DNA of 31,040 bases. Source: Tannerellaceae bacterium (GTDB lineage Bacteria > Bacteroidota > Bacteroidia > Bacteroidales > Tannerellaceae). The stretch is taken from positions 1 through 31,040 of the forward strand of contig JAISMW010000050.1 in assembly GCA_031276545.1 (NCBI GenBank). Reading direction: 5' to 3'. The translations under genes were made by a program, and so were the position numbers. Below are positions 1 through 7,340 of this stretch, in pieces (the stretch's first letter is position 1; each line of letters begins with the position of its first letter). The notes beneath the pieces were generated by a model, which had not been told where the DNA came from, ran no database searches, and worked only from the letters and a program-made list of their open reading frames with translations.

Positions 1-96
1 TTACTTTTGTTCCGGGTTGTTGGAGAGGTACTCATGTATTTGTGTTTTTTGTTGACAAATACAAAAATACATCCAATAACCCACTTTTCATGTTTT

Positions 97-118
97 TTGA
101 CTACCGTTGCAACAAAGT
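97..118 (-). repeat. 22-bp exact dispersed repeat, copy 1
   Basis: Read on the minus strand, this 22-mer begins ACTTTGTT and ends GTAGTCAA. It recurs without mismatch on the plus strand at 28339-28360. The flanks of the two copies differ. In both copies one frame reads FVATVVK, so it could be the core of two gene remnants or a small mobile or regulatory repeat. Confidence 0.6.
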
Positions 119-299
119 CCAGTGCGGTTATCATTTGTTTCAAATCCATATTTCTCGGTGTATACCGTAATGATGTCCTTTACGGCATCTTTGGGGGGGT
201 AGAAATGTATATTTCCATGATTAGTGATTTTTTTCAAGCATAATTAAAAAACTGAGTTTGATATAATCCACCTAACTATTTTAACAGAAGAAAAACTTC

Positions 300-353
300 T
301 AAAAAACCGGAAACTCTGCTTTGTCTATGTGGCAAGCTTTGAGTTCCCGGTTT
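300..353 (-). terminator. Probable terminator of the DUF2807 gene
   Basis: The arms AAACCGGAAACTC (304-316) and GAGTTCCCGGTTT (341-353) pair with one mismatch. An inner GCTT/AAGC pairing extends the stem. Read on the minus strand the hairpin is followed by a run of T. It sits just past the stop of the lipoprotein gene that ends at 437. Confidence 0.5.
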
Positions 354-436
354 GTAGTAGTTCTTGCAAACCACTCATCGAAAAGAGATGCAAACATCCT
401 GTCCGAATTTTCCCGGAGGGGAAGGAAGGATGGGCG

Positions 437-1243
437 TTAATCCACCTTCCGGATAGAGCCGCCTCCGAGGATATCTTTTTGGATGTGCTGAGGTTCTCCT
501 TTGTATTTGATGCGGCCGCTGCCGGCTACATCGGCACGGATGCTGTTGGTTACGCTGATTTCTATGTCGCCGCTGCCGGCTATATCACATTCCATGTCTT
601 CCACCTGAAGGTCGAAAGCGCGTATGGTGCCGCTGCCGGCTATATCGAAGGAGGCGCTGGTGAGGTGTCCGCCTAAATTCAGCCTGCCCGAACCGGCGAT
701 GTCGCCGTCGAAGGATTTGCCTTCTATGGCTGGTGCGTTTAAGGTTCCGCTTCCGGCGATGTCGATGTCTATCCTTTCCGCCGTAAGGGTGTCGTTAAGG
801 TTTATTTTTCCGCTACCGGCCAGGTCGATGTCCAATTCATCCGTGTGCAAGGGATTATTGACTGTAAAGCTGGCGCTTCCGGCAATGTCTATTTTGCGCA
901 GATGCGCAGAGTTGGTTGTTACAATAAAGCTTGTGGGCTTGAAAAGGGCATGTTCGTATTCTTTTTTGGGGCGTATTTTGAGTTCATCCTCTACAACCCG
1001 GATATCGTATTTGTCATAAATATTCCGATCGGTGACAAGGCTTAGTCCCGCGGCTCCGTCCGACTGGGTATATGTGATGTCGATTGTAGAACTGTTGGCC
1101 GTTTGGATTCCGGAATAATCGCTGATGCTTATTTCTTCCGTAACCAAATCGCCGTCGCCCTGGATTACCTGAAAAGAGAAACAACTGTTCAAAAACAGCA
1201 GTGCGCTACAAGCACTGCAAAGGGTAAATACTTTTGTTTTCAT
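437..1243 (-). CDS. DUF2807 (head GIN domain) lipoprotein
   Basis: This is a 268-residue predicted lipoprotein. The N-terminus has a hydrophobic signal with lipobox LNSC, so Cys21 would be acylated and the protein anchored in the envelope. The rest matches the DUF2807 / putative auto-transporter adhesin family seen widely in Bacteroidota. The clearest mark is a run of about eight copies of a xDIAGSGxI-like motif (IDIAGSA, IDLAGSG, IDIAGSG, GDIAGSG, FDIAGSG, CDIAGSG, ADVAGSG, KDILGGG), spaced about 20 residues apart. This is the expected rhythm of a parallel beta-helix with one motif per turn. The family's biochemical role is not known; adhesin-like or envelope-stress roles have been suggested. 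It is followed by a hairpin terminator and appears to be a single-gene unit next to ackA. Confidence 0.85.
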   Translation of the reverse strand: MKTKVFTLCSACSALLFLNSCFSFQVIQGDGDLVTEEISISDYSGIQTANSSTIDITYTQSDGAAGLSLVTDRNIYDKYDIRVVEDELKIRPKKEYEHALFKPTSFIVTTNSAHLRKIDIAGSASFTVNNPLHTDELDIDLAGSGKINLNDTLTAERIDIDIAGSGTLNAPAIEGKSFDGDIAGSGRLNLGGHLTSASFDIAGSGTIRAFDLQVEDMECDIAGSGDIEISVTNSIRADVAGSGRIKYKGEPQHIQKDILGGGSIRKVD

Positions 1244-1348
1244 ATCTATTTCATTTTATTGGTTGCTTTCCATACTTTGTATAGACGGAACATTTCGCAA
1301 AAAGGGTACATCTGTCCGGATTATTTCCGTACCGTTTTTCAAAAAAAA

Positions 1349-2545
1349 CTATGAGAGTATTTCCATTGTGTCGGCTGCAATCATATATTCTTCATCCGTG
1401 GGAACGACCATGACGGTCACACGGCTATCGGGTGTACTGATGATTTTTTCTTCGCCACGCACACTTTTGTTTTTCTCTTTGTCTAAACAGATACCCATAA
1501 ATTCCATACCGGAGCATACGTATTCCCGCGTGCTCGCCTGATTTTCGCCCACTCCGCCGGTAAACACCAGGATATCCAGTCCTCCCAGGGCGGCGGCATA
1601 CGCTCCGACGTATTTGCGGATGCGGTAATTGTATACCTTCAGCGCCAGGATAGCTTTGGGGTTTCCCTGATTCACGGCGGCCTCTATTTCGCGCATGTCC
1701 GACGAGATACCCGAAAGCCCCAGCACGCCGCTTTGCCTGTTGATAAGGTCGGATACGCCTTGTATATCCAGTCCTTCCTTATCCATAAGGTACATCAGCG
1801 CGCCGGCGTCAATGTCTCCGCAGCGGGTACCCATCAGCAAGCCTTCTACGGGGGTCAGTCCCATGGAGGTGTCGATTGATTCTCCGTTTTGGATGGCCGT
1901 GAGCGAACCTCCGTTGCCGATATGGGCGGTGATGATGCGCTGCTGCCGGCAGGGTACGCCCAGTATTTCGCACGCACGTGCCGAAACATATCGGTGGCTG
2001 GTACCGTGAAAGCCGTAGCGACGGATGCCGTAGGCTGTGTACATTTTGTAGGGAAGGCCGTACATATAGGCATAATCGGGCATCGTTTGATGAAAGGCTG
2101 TGTCGAATACGCCTACCTGGGGCGTATGGGGGAGCAATTCCTGCATGGCGCGGATACCTTTCAGGTTGGGCGGGTTGTGAAGCGGCGCCAGGTCGATACA
2201 TTCTACCATTTTGTCGACGACTTCGGGCGTAATCCGCACGCTGCGGCTGAAGGTTTCGCCTCCATGTACCACCCGGTGTCCGATGGCGTCTATTTCGTCG
2301 AAAGAACGGATGCATCCGCAGGTTTCATCTTTGAGGATATGAAGGATAAACTCGATGGCTGCCGTATGTTCGGGAAGCTCTTTTTCCAATACGGCTTTCT
2401 TTCCGTCGGGCGATGTAAATTTCAGGAACGAGCCGGGCAAGCCCAGTTTTTCTACTCCACCCTGCGCCAGTACCGCATGGTTGTCCATGTTGAACAATTT
2501 GTATTTTACGGATGAACTTCCACAATTCAGAACTAATATTTTCAT
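1349..2545 (-). CDS. ackA: Acetate kinase
   Basis: Acetate kinase converts acetyl phosphate and ADP to acetate and ATP in the cytoplasm. It forms the second half of the Pta-AckA overflow and fermentation pathway. The 398-residue length is normal for the family. Recognisable elements are the N-terminal phosphate-binding NCGSSSVKYKLF, VVHGGE near residue 92, the GFHGTSHRYV signature, AHIGNGGSLTAI, and GDIDAGAL in the substrate-binding region. It lies 15 bp downstream of pta on the same strand, so the two are almost certainly one operon transcribed pta-ackA. Nothing looks broken. Confidence 0.97.
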   Translation of the reverse strand: MKILVLNCGSSSVKYKLFNMDNHAVLAQGGVEKLGLPGSFLKFTSPDGKKAVLEKELPEHTAAIEFILHILKDETCGCIRSFDEIDAIGHRVVHGGETFSRSVRITPEVVDKMVECIDLAPLHNPPNLKGIRAMQELLPHTPQVGVFDTAFHQTMPDYAYMYGLPYKMYTAYGIRRYGFHGTSHRYVSARACEILGVPCRQQRIITAHIGNGGSLTAIQNGESIDTSMGLTPVEGLLMGTRCGDIDAGALMYLMDKEGLDIQGVSDLINRQSGVLGLSGISSDMREIEAAVNQGNPKAILALKVYNYRIRKYVGAYAAALGGLDILVFTGGVGENQASTREYVCSGMEFMGICLDKEKNKSVRGEEKIISTPDSRVTVMVVPTDEEYMIAADTMEILS

Positions 2546-2560
2546 TTTTTATGTATGTGT

Positions 2561-3571
2561 TTATTTTGATTTAAGACCGATAGACTGGTTGGCGGAGATG
2601 GCTACCATTTTGTAGATGTCGTCCGAGGAGCATCCTCTCGACAAATCGTTCACCGGCGCCGCCATTCCCTGGAGGATGGGGCCTACGGCTTCGGCTCCTC
2701 CCAGACGTTCTACTAATTTATAGGCAATATTGCCTACTTCGAGAGAAGGGAATACCAGCACGTTGGCTTTTCCGGCAATGGGGCTTCCCTTGGCTTTCCT
2801 TGCGGCTATTTCGGCCACCAGGGCTGCGTCGGTTTGCAGTTCTCCGTCTATTTCCATGTCGGGCGCCAGTTCTTTTGCCAGCCGGGTTGCTTCCACTACT
2901 TTGTCTACCATTGCGTGCGAAGCGCTGCCTTTGGTAGAGAAACTCAGCATGGCGACTCTCGGTTCAACGCCTGCTATGGCGCGTGCGGTGCGAGCGGTGG
3001 AAACAGCAATCTCGGCCAGTTCGGCGGCGGTGGGGTTGGGGATCACGGCGCAATCGGCAAAGAGCAGCAAGCCATGCTCGCCGTATTGCGTAGCTTTCGT
3101 AAACATCAGGTAGGCGCCGGATACGCAGCTCATGCCGGGGGCGGTTTTCACGATCTGCAATGCGGGACGGAGCACGTCGCCGGTGGTGTTAAAGGCGCCG
3201 GCTATTTCGCCGTCGGCATCTCCGGCTTTTATCATCAGGCAGGCCAGATAGAGCGGGTTTTCAACGAATATGGCGGCGGCTTCGGCTGTCATGCCTTTTT
3301 TCTGCCGCAGTTGATAGAGTAAATCGGTATAAGCTGCTTTCCGGGGATGATCGGATGGATTGATGATGGTGGCTTTTCCGATATGTTCCAATCCCCAGGA
3401 TGCGGATAATTTCTTAATTTCAGAAGGATTTCCTATTAACAGAATATCGGCTATTTCGTCGGCCAGCAGGCGGTTGGCGGCTGTAAGTGTTCGTTCCTCG
3501 GTTCCTTCGGGTAGTACGATACGCTGCCTGTTGGCTTTGGCGCGTGCCAGAATGTTTTGCATTAAGTCCAT
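2561..3571 (-). CDS. pta: Phosphate acetyltransferase
   Basis: Phosphotransacetylase converts acetyl-CoA and phosphate to acetyl phosphate and CoA, feeding acetate kinase. The 336 residues correspond to the short, single-domain form without the N-terminal DRTGG/BioD-like extension found in enterobacteria. Family features include the start [12 protein letters not shown], the [20 protein letters not shown] stretch, [11 protein letters not shown], and the C-terminal [20 protein letters not shown]. It is the first gene of the pta-ackA operon. A good Bacteroidota-type promoter lies about 50 bp upstream, which also supports the ATG at 3571 as start. Confidence 0.97.
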   Translation of the reverse strand: MDLMQNILARAKANRQRIVLPEGTEERTLTAANRLLADEIADILLIGNPSEIKKLSASWGLEHIGKATIINPSDHPRKAAYTDLLYQLRQKKGMTAEAAAIFVENPLYLACLMIKAGDADGEIAGAFNTTGDVLRPALQIVKTAPGMSCVSGAYLMFTKATQYGEHGLLLFADCAVIPNPTAAELAEIAVSTARTARAIAGVEPRVAMLSFSTKGSASHAMVDKVVEATRLAKELAPDMEIDGELQTDAALVAEIAARKAKGSPIAGKANVLVFPSLEVGNIAYKLVERLGGAEAVGPILQGMAAPVNDLSRGCSSDDIYKMVAISANQSIGLKSK

Positions 3572-3618
3572 TTTGGAGTAATTTTATTGTTTATATTTTG
3601 TTGCGGTGTATTTCTCCA

Positions 3619-3652
3619 CAAATGTATGAAAATGCAATACCGGGTTTGCAAA
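3619..3652 (-). promoter_or_regulatory. Promoter of pta-ackA
   Basis: On the minus strand, TTTG (3652-3649) is followed after 22 bp by TACATTTG (3626-3619). This matches the Bacteroidota primary sigma consensus TTTG...TAnnTTTG, with spacing slightly longer than typical. Predicted transcription would begin about 40 bp before the pta start. Confidence 0.5.
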
Positions 3653-3695
3653 ACAGGGAGGTTTTTCGCAAATGGATGTGCGGGTTTTAGAAGAT

Positions 3696-4481
3696 TTAAC
3701 AAAAACTTGCTACTTCCCGCTCTCCGGAAAGGATTTGCTGCAGTTCTTCGGCGGTTACATTGGCCGCCAGGCGTCCTTCTTTTGCTACAGATATTTTACC
3801 GCGTTCTTCCGATACAATAATGATCAGTGCGTCTGTTTCCATAGACATACCCAGTCCGGAACGGTGGCGCAGTCCGAAGTCTTTCGACAGAACTACATGC
3901 TGGGCTACCGGAAGGATACAGGCGGCAGCTTTTATTTTGTTGTCGGCTATGATCATCGCCCCGTCATGCAGGGGACTGTTCTTAAAGAATATGTTTTCTA
4001 TCAACCGGGCATTGACGTCGGCATTGAACATCTCGCCGGTATGTTCGTATACGGAGAGATCCATCTCCTGCTGAATCACGATAAGTGCGCCGGTTTTCTT
4101 TCGCCCCATATTCATGCAGGCCAGTACAACAGGGGCAACGTATTTGCTTTCGTTTTCATGGTTTACGTTCTTACTCTTGAAGATATACGAGAAGACTTTC
4201 CATCTCCGGTGCGAGCCCAGCGCGAAAAGAAAACGCCGTATCTCGTCCTGGAAAAGGATGACCAGCACGACTACGCCCACACTGATGAATTTGTCCAGTA
4301 TGGCGCCCATCAAACGCATTTCCAGCACTTGCGATACGAGCACCCAGACTGCAATAAAAGCAACGATGCCCGTAAAAAGCGTCATCGTACCCGAAGCTTT
4401 CATCAGCTTGTAAACCTGATACAGGAAGACGGCTACAAGCAGGATATCGATCATATCCTTTATTCCGACGTGCATCCACAT
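3696..4481 (-). CDS. cdaA: Diadenylate cyclase CdaA (DisA_N / DUF147 domain)
   Basis: This membrane-bound enzyme makes the second messenger c-di-AMP from two ATP. The 261 residues begin with three hydrophobic helices (about residues 8-25, 32-52 and 62-78) and continue into the DAC catalytic domain. The hallmark residues are visible: DGA at 173-175 within SPLHDGAMIIADNKI, and RHR at 205-207 within LRHRSGLGMS. The length and three-helix N-terminus match the CdaA/DacA type. The ATG at 4481 lies 22 bp inside folP; a second Met two codons later is an equally possible start. The overlap implies translational coupling to folP. The Firmicutes partners ybbR and glmM are not adjacent. Confidence 0.93.
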   Translation of the reverse strand: MWMHVGIKDMIDILLVAVFLYQVYKLMKASGTMTLFTGIVAFIAVWVLVSQVLEMRLMGAILDKFISVGVVVLVILFQDEIRRFLFALGSHRRWKVFSYIFKSKNVNHENESKYVAPVVLACMNMGRKKTGALIVIQQEMDLSVYEHTGEMFNADVNARLIENIFFKNSPLHDGAMIIADNKIKAAACILPVAQHVVLSKDFGLRHRSGLGMSMETDALIIIVSEERGKISVAKEGRLAANVTAEELQQILSGEREVASFC

Positions 4482-5332
4482 AAGGTAGGGTTTGAATACG
4501 TTTCGACTAAGCGCACCACTTCGGTAGCTGCCTTTACATCGTGTACGCGGAGGATGTCGGCTCCCTTTAATACGGCCAGCGTATTCAGCACCGTGGTTCC
4601 GTTCAGGCTTTCTTCGGCCGTAATGTCCAGCAATTTATAGATCATGGCCTTGCGGGAGATGCCTGCCAGTACGGGGAGATGGAAGACGTCAAAGGCGTCG
4701 AGGCTGTGCATCAGTTCAAAATTTTGTTCCGGCGTTTTGCTGAAACCGAAACCGGGGTCGAGGATGATGTCGCTCACTCCCAGAAGTTCCAGTTCGTACA
4801 CCTTGTCGGCAAAGTATTTCCGGATATCCACTATCAGGTTGTCGTACACCGTGAATTGCTGCATCGTCTGAGGGGTACCCCGCATGTGCATCAGGATATA
4901 GGGTACATTCAGATCGGCTACGGTGCGGAACATACCGGCGTCCAGGCCTCCTCCCGAAATATCATTGATGAGGGAAGCCCCGTATACTTCCACCGACCGG
5001 CGGGCTACACCGGCTCTGAAGGTATCCACCGACACGATGGCTTCGGGATAATGCGCGAGGATGATTTGCAGGGCGGATGCCAGGCGCTTCATCTCTTCTT
5101 CTTCCGGCACCTCGGCAGCGCCCGGGCGGGATGAATAGCCTCCGACATCAATGATGCGGCCTCCTTCCTCCAGTATGGTTTCGATACGGTGGTGAATCTC
5201 CGCTTCGGTTTGTTTGCGGCTGGATACATAAAAAGAATCGGGGGTTACATTCAGGATGCCCATCACCAGGGGAGGGCGCAGGGGAATCAGATCCCCTTTG
5301 ATACGGATTGTTTTATCATTTACCGGAGTCAT
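4460..5332 (-). CDS. folP: Dihydropteroate synthase
   Basis: FolP condenses 6-hydroxymethyl-7,8-dihydropterin pyrophosphate with p-aminobenzoate to dihydropteroate in folate synthesis; it is the sulfonamide target. The 290 residues carry the usual TIM-barrel signatures: GILNVTPDSF, VDTFRAGVA, LINDISGG, DPGFGFSKTPEQNFELM and GISRKAMI, ending with the HDV motif (RVHDVKAA). The loop after DSF reads YVSSRK rather than the common SDGG form. It is the first gene of a two-gene unit, and its last 22 bp overlap cdaA. A TAnnTTTG box lies about 50 bp upstream. Confidence 0.95.
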   Translation of the reverse strand: MTPVNDKTIRIKGDLIPLRPPLVMGILNVTPDSFYVSSRKQTEAEIHHRIETILEEGGRIIDVGGYSSRPGAAEVPEEEEMKRLASALQIILAHYPEAIVSVDTFRAGVARRSVEVYGASLINDISGGGLDAGMFRTVADLNVPYILMHMRGTPQTMQQFTVYDNLIVDIRKYFADKVYELELLGVSDIILDPGFGFSKTPEQNFELMHSLDAFDVFHLPVLAGISRKAMIYKLLDITAEESLNGTTVLNTLAVLKGADILRVHDVKAATEVVRLVETYSNPTLCGCTSE

Positions 5333-5380
5333 TCGTCAATTAAATGGTTTGTAATGGCTTGTAATTGTTTACTACTGCCG

Positions 5381-5388
5381 CAAAGGTA
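5381..5388 (-). promoter_or_regulatory. -7 box of folP-cdaA promoter
   Basis: The minus strand reads TACCTTTG, a match to TAnnTTTG, about 50 bp before the folP ATG. I see no clear TTTG at the -33 spacing, so support is partial. Confidence 0.4.
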
Positions 5389-5466
5389 GTATCTTTTCCG
5401 TAAATCGGCATGTGCTTGCTCTATACTTAAGGATACAAAGTCCCGGTGACATGTTTTGAGGACAGT

Positions 5467-5804
5467 CTTTTTTCATTTTTAAAATGGATGAACCACGTCG
5501 TGGATCGGCTTTTTTCATTTTTAAAATAGATGAACCACGTCGTGGATGGACTTTTTTCATTTTTAAAATGGATGAACTACATCGTGGATGGACTTTTTTC
5601 ATTTTTAAAATGGATGAACTACGTTGTGAATGGACTTTTTTCATTTTTAAAATGGATGAACTACGTCGTGGATGGACTTTTTTTCATTTTTAAAATGGAT
5701 GAACTACGTCGTGGATGGACTTTTTTCATTTTTAAAATGGATGAACTACGTCGTGTATAGACTTTTTTCATTTTTAAAATGGACGAATCACGCCGTGGAT
5801 CGGC
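5467..5804. repeat. 42-bp tandem array 1 (8 units)
   Basis: There are eight contiguous units with the anchor CATTTTT at 5474, 5516, 5558, 5600, 5642, 5685, 5727 and 5769. The period is therefore 42 bp except for one 43-bp step (an extra T). Each unit contains two small dyads: CATTTT-T-AAAATG and a CCACG-T-CGTGG type element, often degenerated to CTACGTCGTGG. The two outermost units share TGGATCGGC where inner units have TGGATGGAC. Because 42 is a multiple of three, open frames run through the array on both strands; they look like a by-product. The array sits between folP (minus) and the broken surface-protein gene (plus). Confidence 0.92.
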
Positions 5805-5837
5805 CTATCGCTTACATAATAGATCTCCGGCGACACA

Positions 5838-7205
5838 TTGACGGAGGTCTTATACCTTCATCATCGTCCGGCAAGGATGTTTTTTGGGGTCTTTTTCGAG
5901 GGAAAGATAGTCGCCACGGTGGATGGAACAACGATTAGCGAAAACGGCTCCCTTAAAAGCACTTTGAACGCCGGGGAAGTCTATTCGTGCTATTTCGCCG
6001 GAGACGGTACCGGCAAACACATTACCTCCAGCCATCCTGTGGCTTATTATGTAACGAATGCATGCACTAATGTCCCGCAGTCAGTAAGTTTTTGCGACTG
6101 CCTTTACCAGCAAATGGCTCCGGTAAATGCGTGGGGAAACAACTTCCTGGTTCCAACGAATGGGGGATGTTTTATTTCCTCCGATAAGCCTGTTGCCGTG
6201 ACCGCTTACCTGACCGGAAGCCAGTACGTGTCTCCGAACAAGGGCGACCCCGCCATGGCCTGGGTACCTCCTGTCGAACAGATGATTGCAGGAACAGCCA
6301 TCGCTCCCTTCGCCCCGGGGTCGGCCACGAGCTTGAACGAGCACTACGCCCTGGTAGTAACCCCTACGGCTACACGCTCCCAGACCACCGTAGCCATCGG
6401 CGCCAGTTCCCCCGCCGCCTTGAGCGGCGGCTCATGGACGGCCGGAAGCGGGACGGCCGGAAGCGCTTATTCATTCTATGCCATGCCCCTGGCGGATATA
6501 AATTCTTCTTACTATTTCTACAATCCCAACGGGCTAACCGTGATGGGATTATAGATTGGGAAACGTTGTGTCGTATTACTACATGGCAGGCGCTGCGGCC
6601 CGCAACCTGGACGCCGCCTTTTACATCAACGACACCCATTACCAGGATATAGACGGCGAAGTCTTTTGCGGGCAGCAAGCTTTTGCTATCCGGGCCGTTG
6701 TCCAGTACGCCATGAGTACTGCGTCCGGAACCAGGCCGCGGCTGCCACCATCACGACCGCAGGAACAACGGTCTGCTACAACATGGCCGCCACCCTGACC
6801 GGCGCCGTCGGCTCGGCACAGACCATCTGCAACAACACCGCCCCCGCAGCCTTTACAGAGACCGAGGCCCCCACCGGCGGAACGAGTTCGTACACCTATC
6901 AGTGGGAAAGCAGTCCGAACGGTACTTCGTCGTGGACTCCCATACCGGCCACCACGTTCACGTCGCCCGCAGGCACAGGCGGCGTCACGTTCTCCTGGAC
7001 GAACAGCAATCCCTCGATAGGCCTGCCGGCGAGCGGGAACGGCAACCAGCCGGCCTTCACCGCCGCGCAGACCGGAAGCGCCACCATCACCGTGACGCCC
7101 TATTACAACGGATGCGACGGTACGCCGGCCACCTACACCATCACGGTATCCTCCTGCCTGGTGCCGATCAATCCGCATCTTCGCTCGCGCGTGATTGGGA
7201 ATTAG
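5838..7205 (+). pseudogene. Decayed IgGFc-binding-like surface protein
   Basis: The stretch after about 5878 matches the IgGFc-binding protein N-terminal domain type: TVDGTTISENGS, NAGEVYSCYF, HITSSHPVAYYVTN, CLYQQMAPVNAWGNNFLVP. The frame stops at 6552-6554. Homologous sequence then continues in the next frame (GNVVSYYYMAGAAARNLDAA, 6556 to about 6670) and returns to the first frame by about 6730. There it encodes a Thr/Gly-rich Ig/PKD-like repeat (TYQWESSPNGTSSWTPI, ATITVTPYYNGCDG) and ends at 7205. No signal peptide is present; the array immediately upstream seems to replace the 5' end. No C-terminal sorting domain is seen. Intact members are large secreted or surface proteins. Sequencing error could explain one indel but not the missing N-terminus. 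Confidence 0.75.
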
Positions 7206-7256
7206 GTACGGACAAGGGGGGAGGAAGGCATGTATCGGGTACGGCTCTTTTTTCAC

Positions 7257-7264
7257 TAACTTTG
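7257..7264 (+). promoter_or_regulatory. -7 box before the GNAT-GT fusion gene
   Basis: TAACTTTG matches TAnnTTTG and lies about 75 bp before the ATG at 7341. No clear -33 TTTG is present. Confidence 0.35.
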
Positions 7265-7340
7265 CTGCAAAGAAGCAGGATGCGGCATAAAATATTCAAT
7301 GTAACACGGTGCCGCCCCACTACATTCAAAAGAAACGGAT

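Larger units (their letters stand above)
1..436. other. Gene-poor left edge with a possible degenerate minus-strand remnant
   Basis: I see no convincing gene here. On the minus strand an ATG at 149 opens a frame (MDLKQMITALDFVATVV...) that runs off the window edge. A different minus-strand frame between about 225 and 95 also reads like protein (HFYPPKDAVKDIITVYTEKY) before stopping, which could mean a frameshifted remnant. A run of seven G at 190-196 lies in that stretch. Positions 97-118 are repeated exactly near 28350. An overlapping plus-strand open frame of 78 codons begins with TTG and resembles nothing I know. The function is unknown. Confidence 0.3.

Noticed and set aside
5372..5760. 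Open frames through array 1 on both strands with 14-residue repeats
   Set aside because: The 42-bp period keeps any frame open. Frames are open on both strands, lack upstream regulatory signals, and break at the 43-bp unit.
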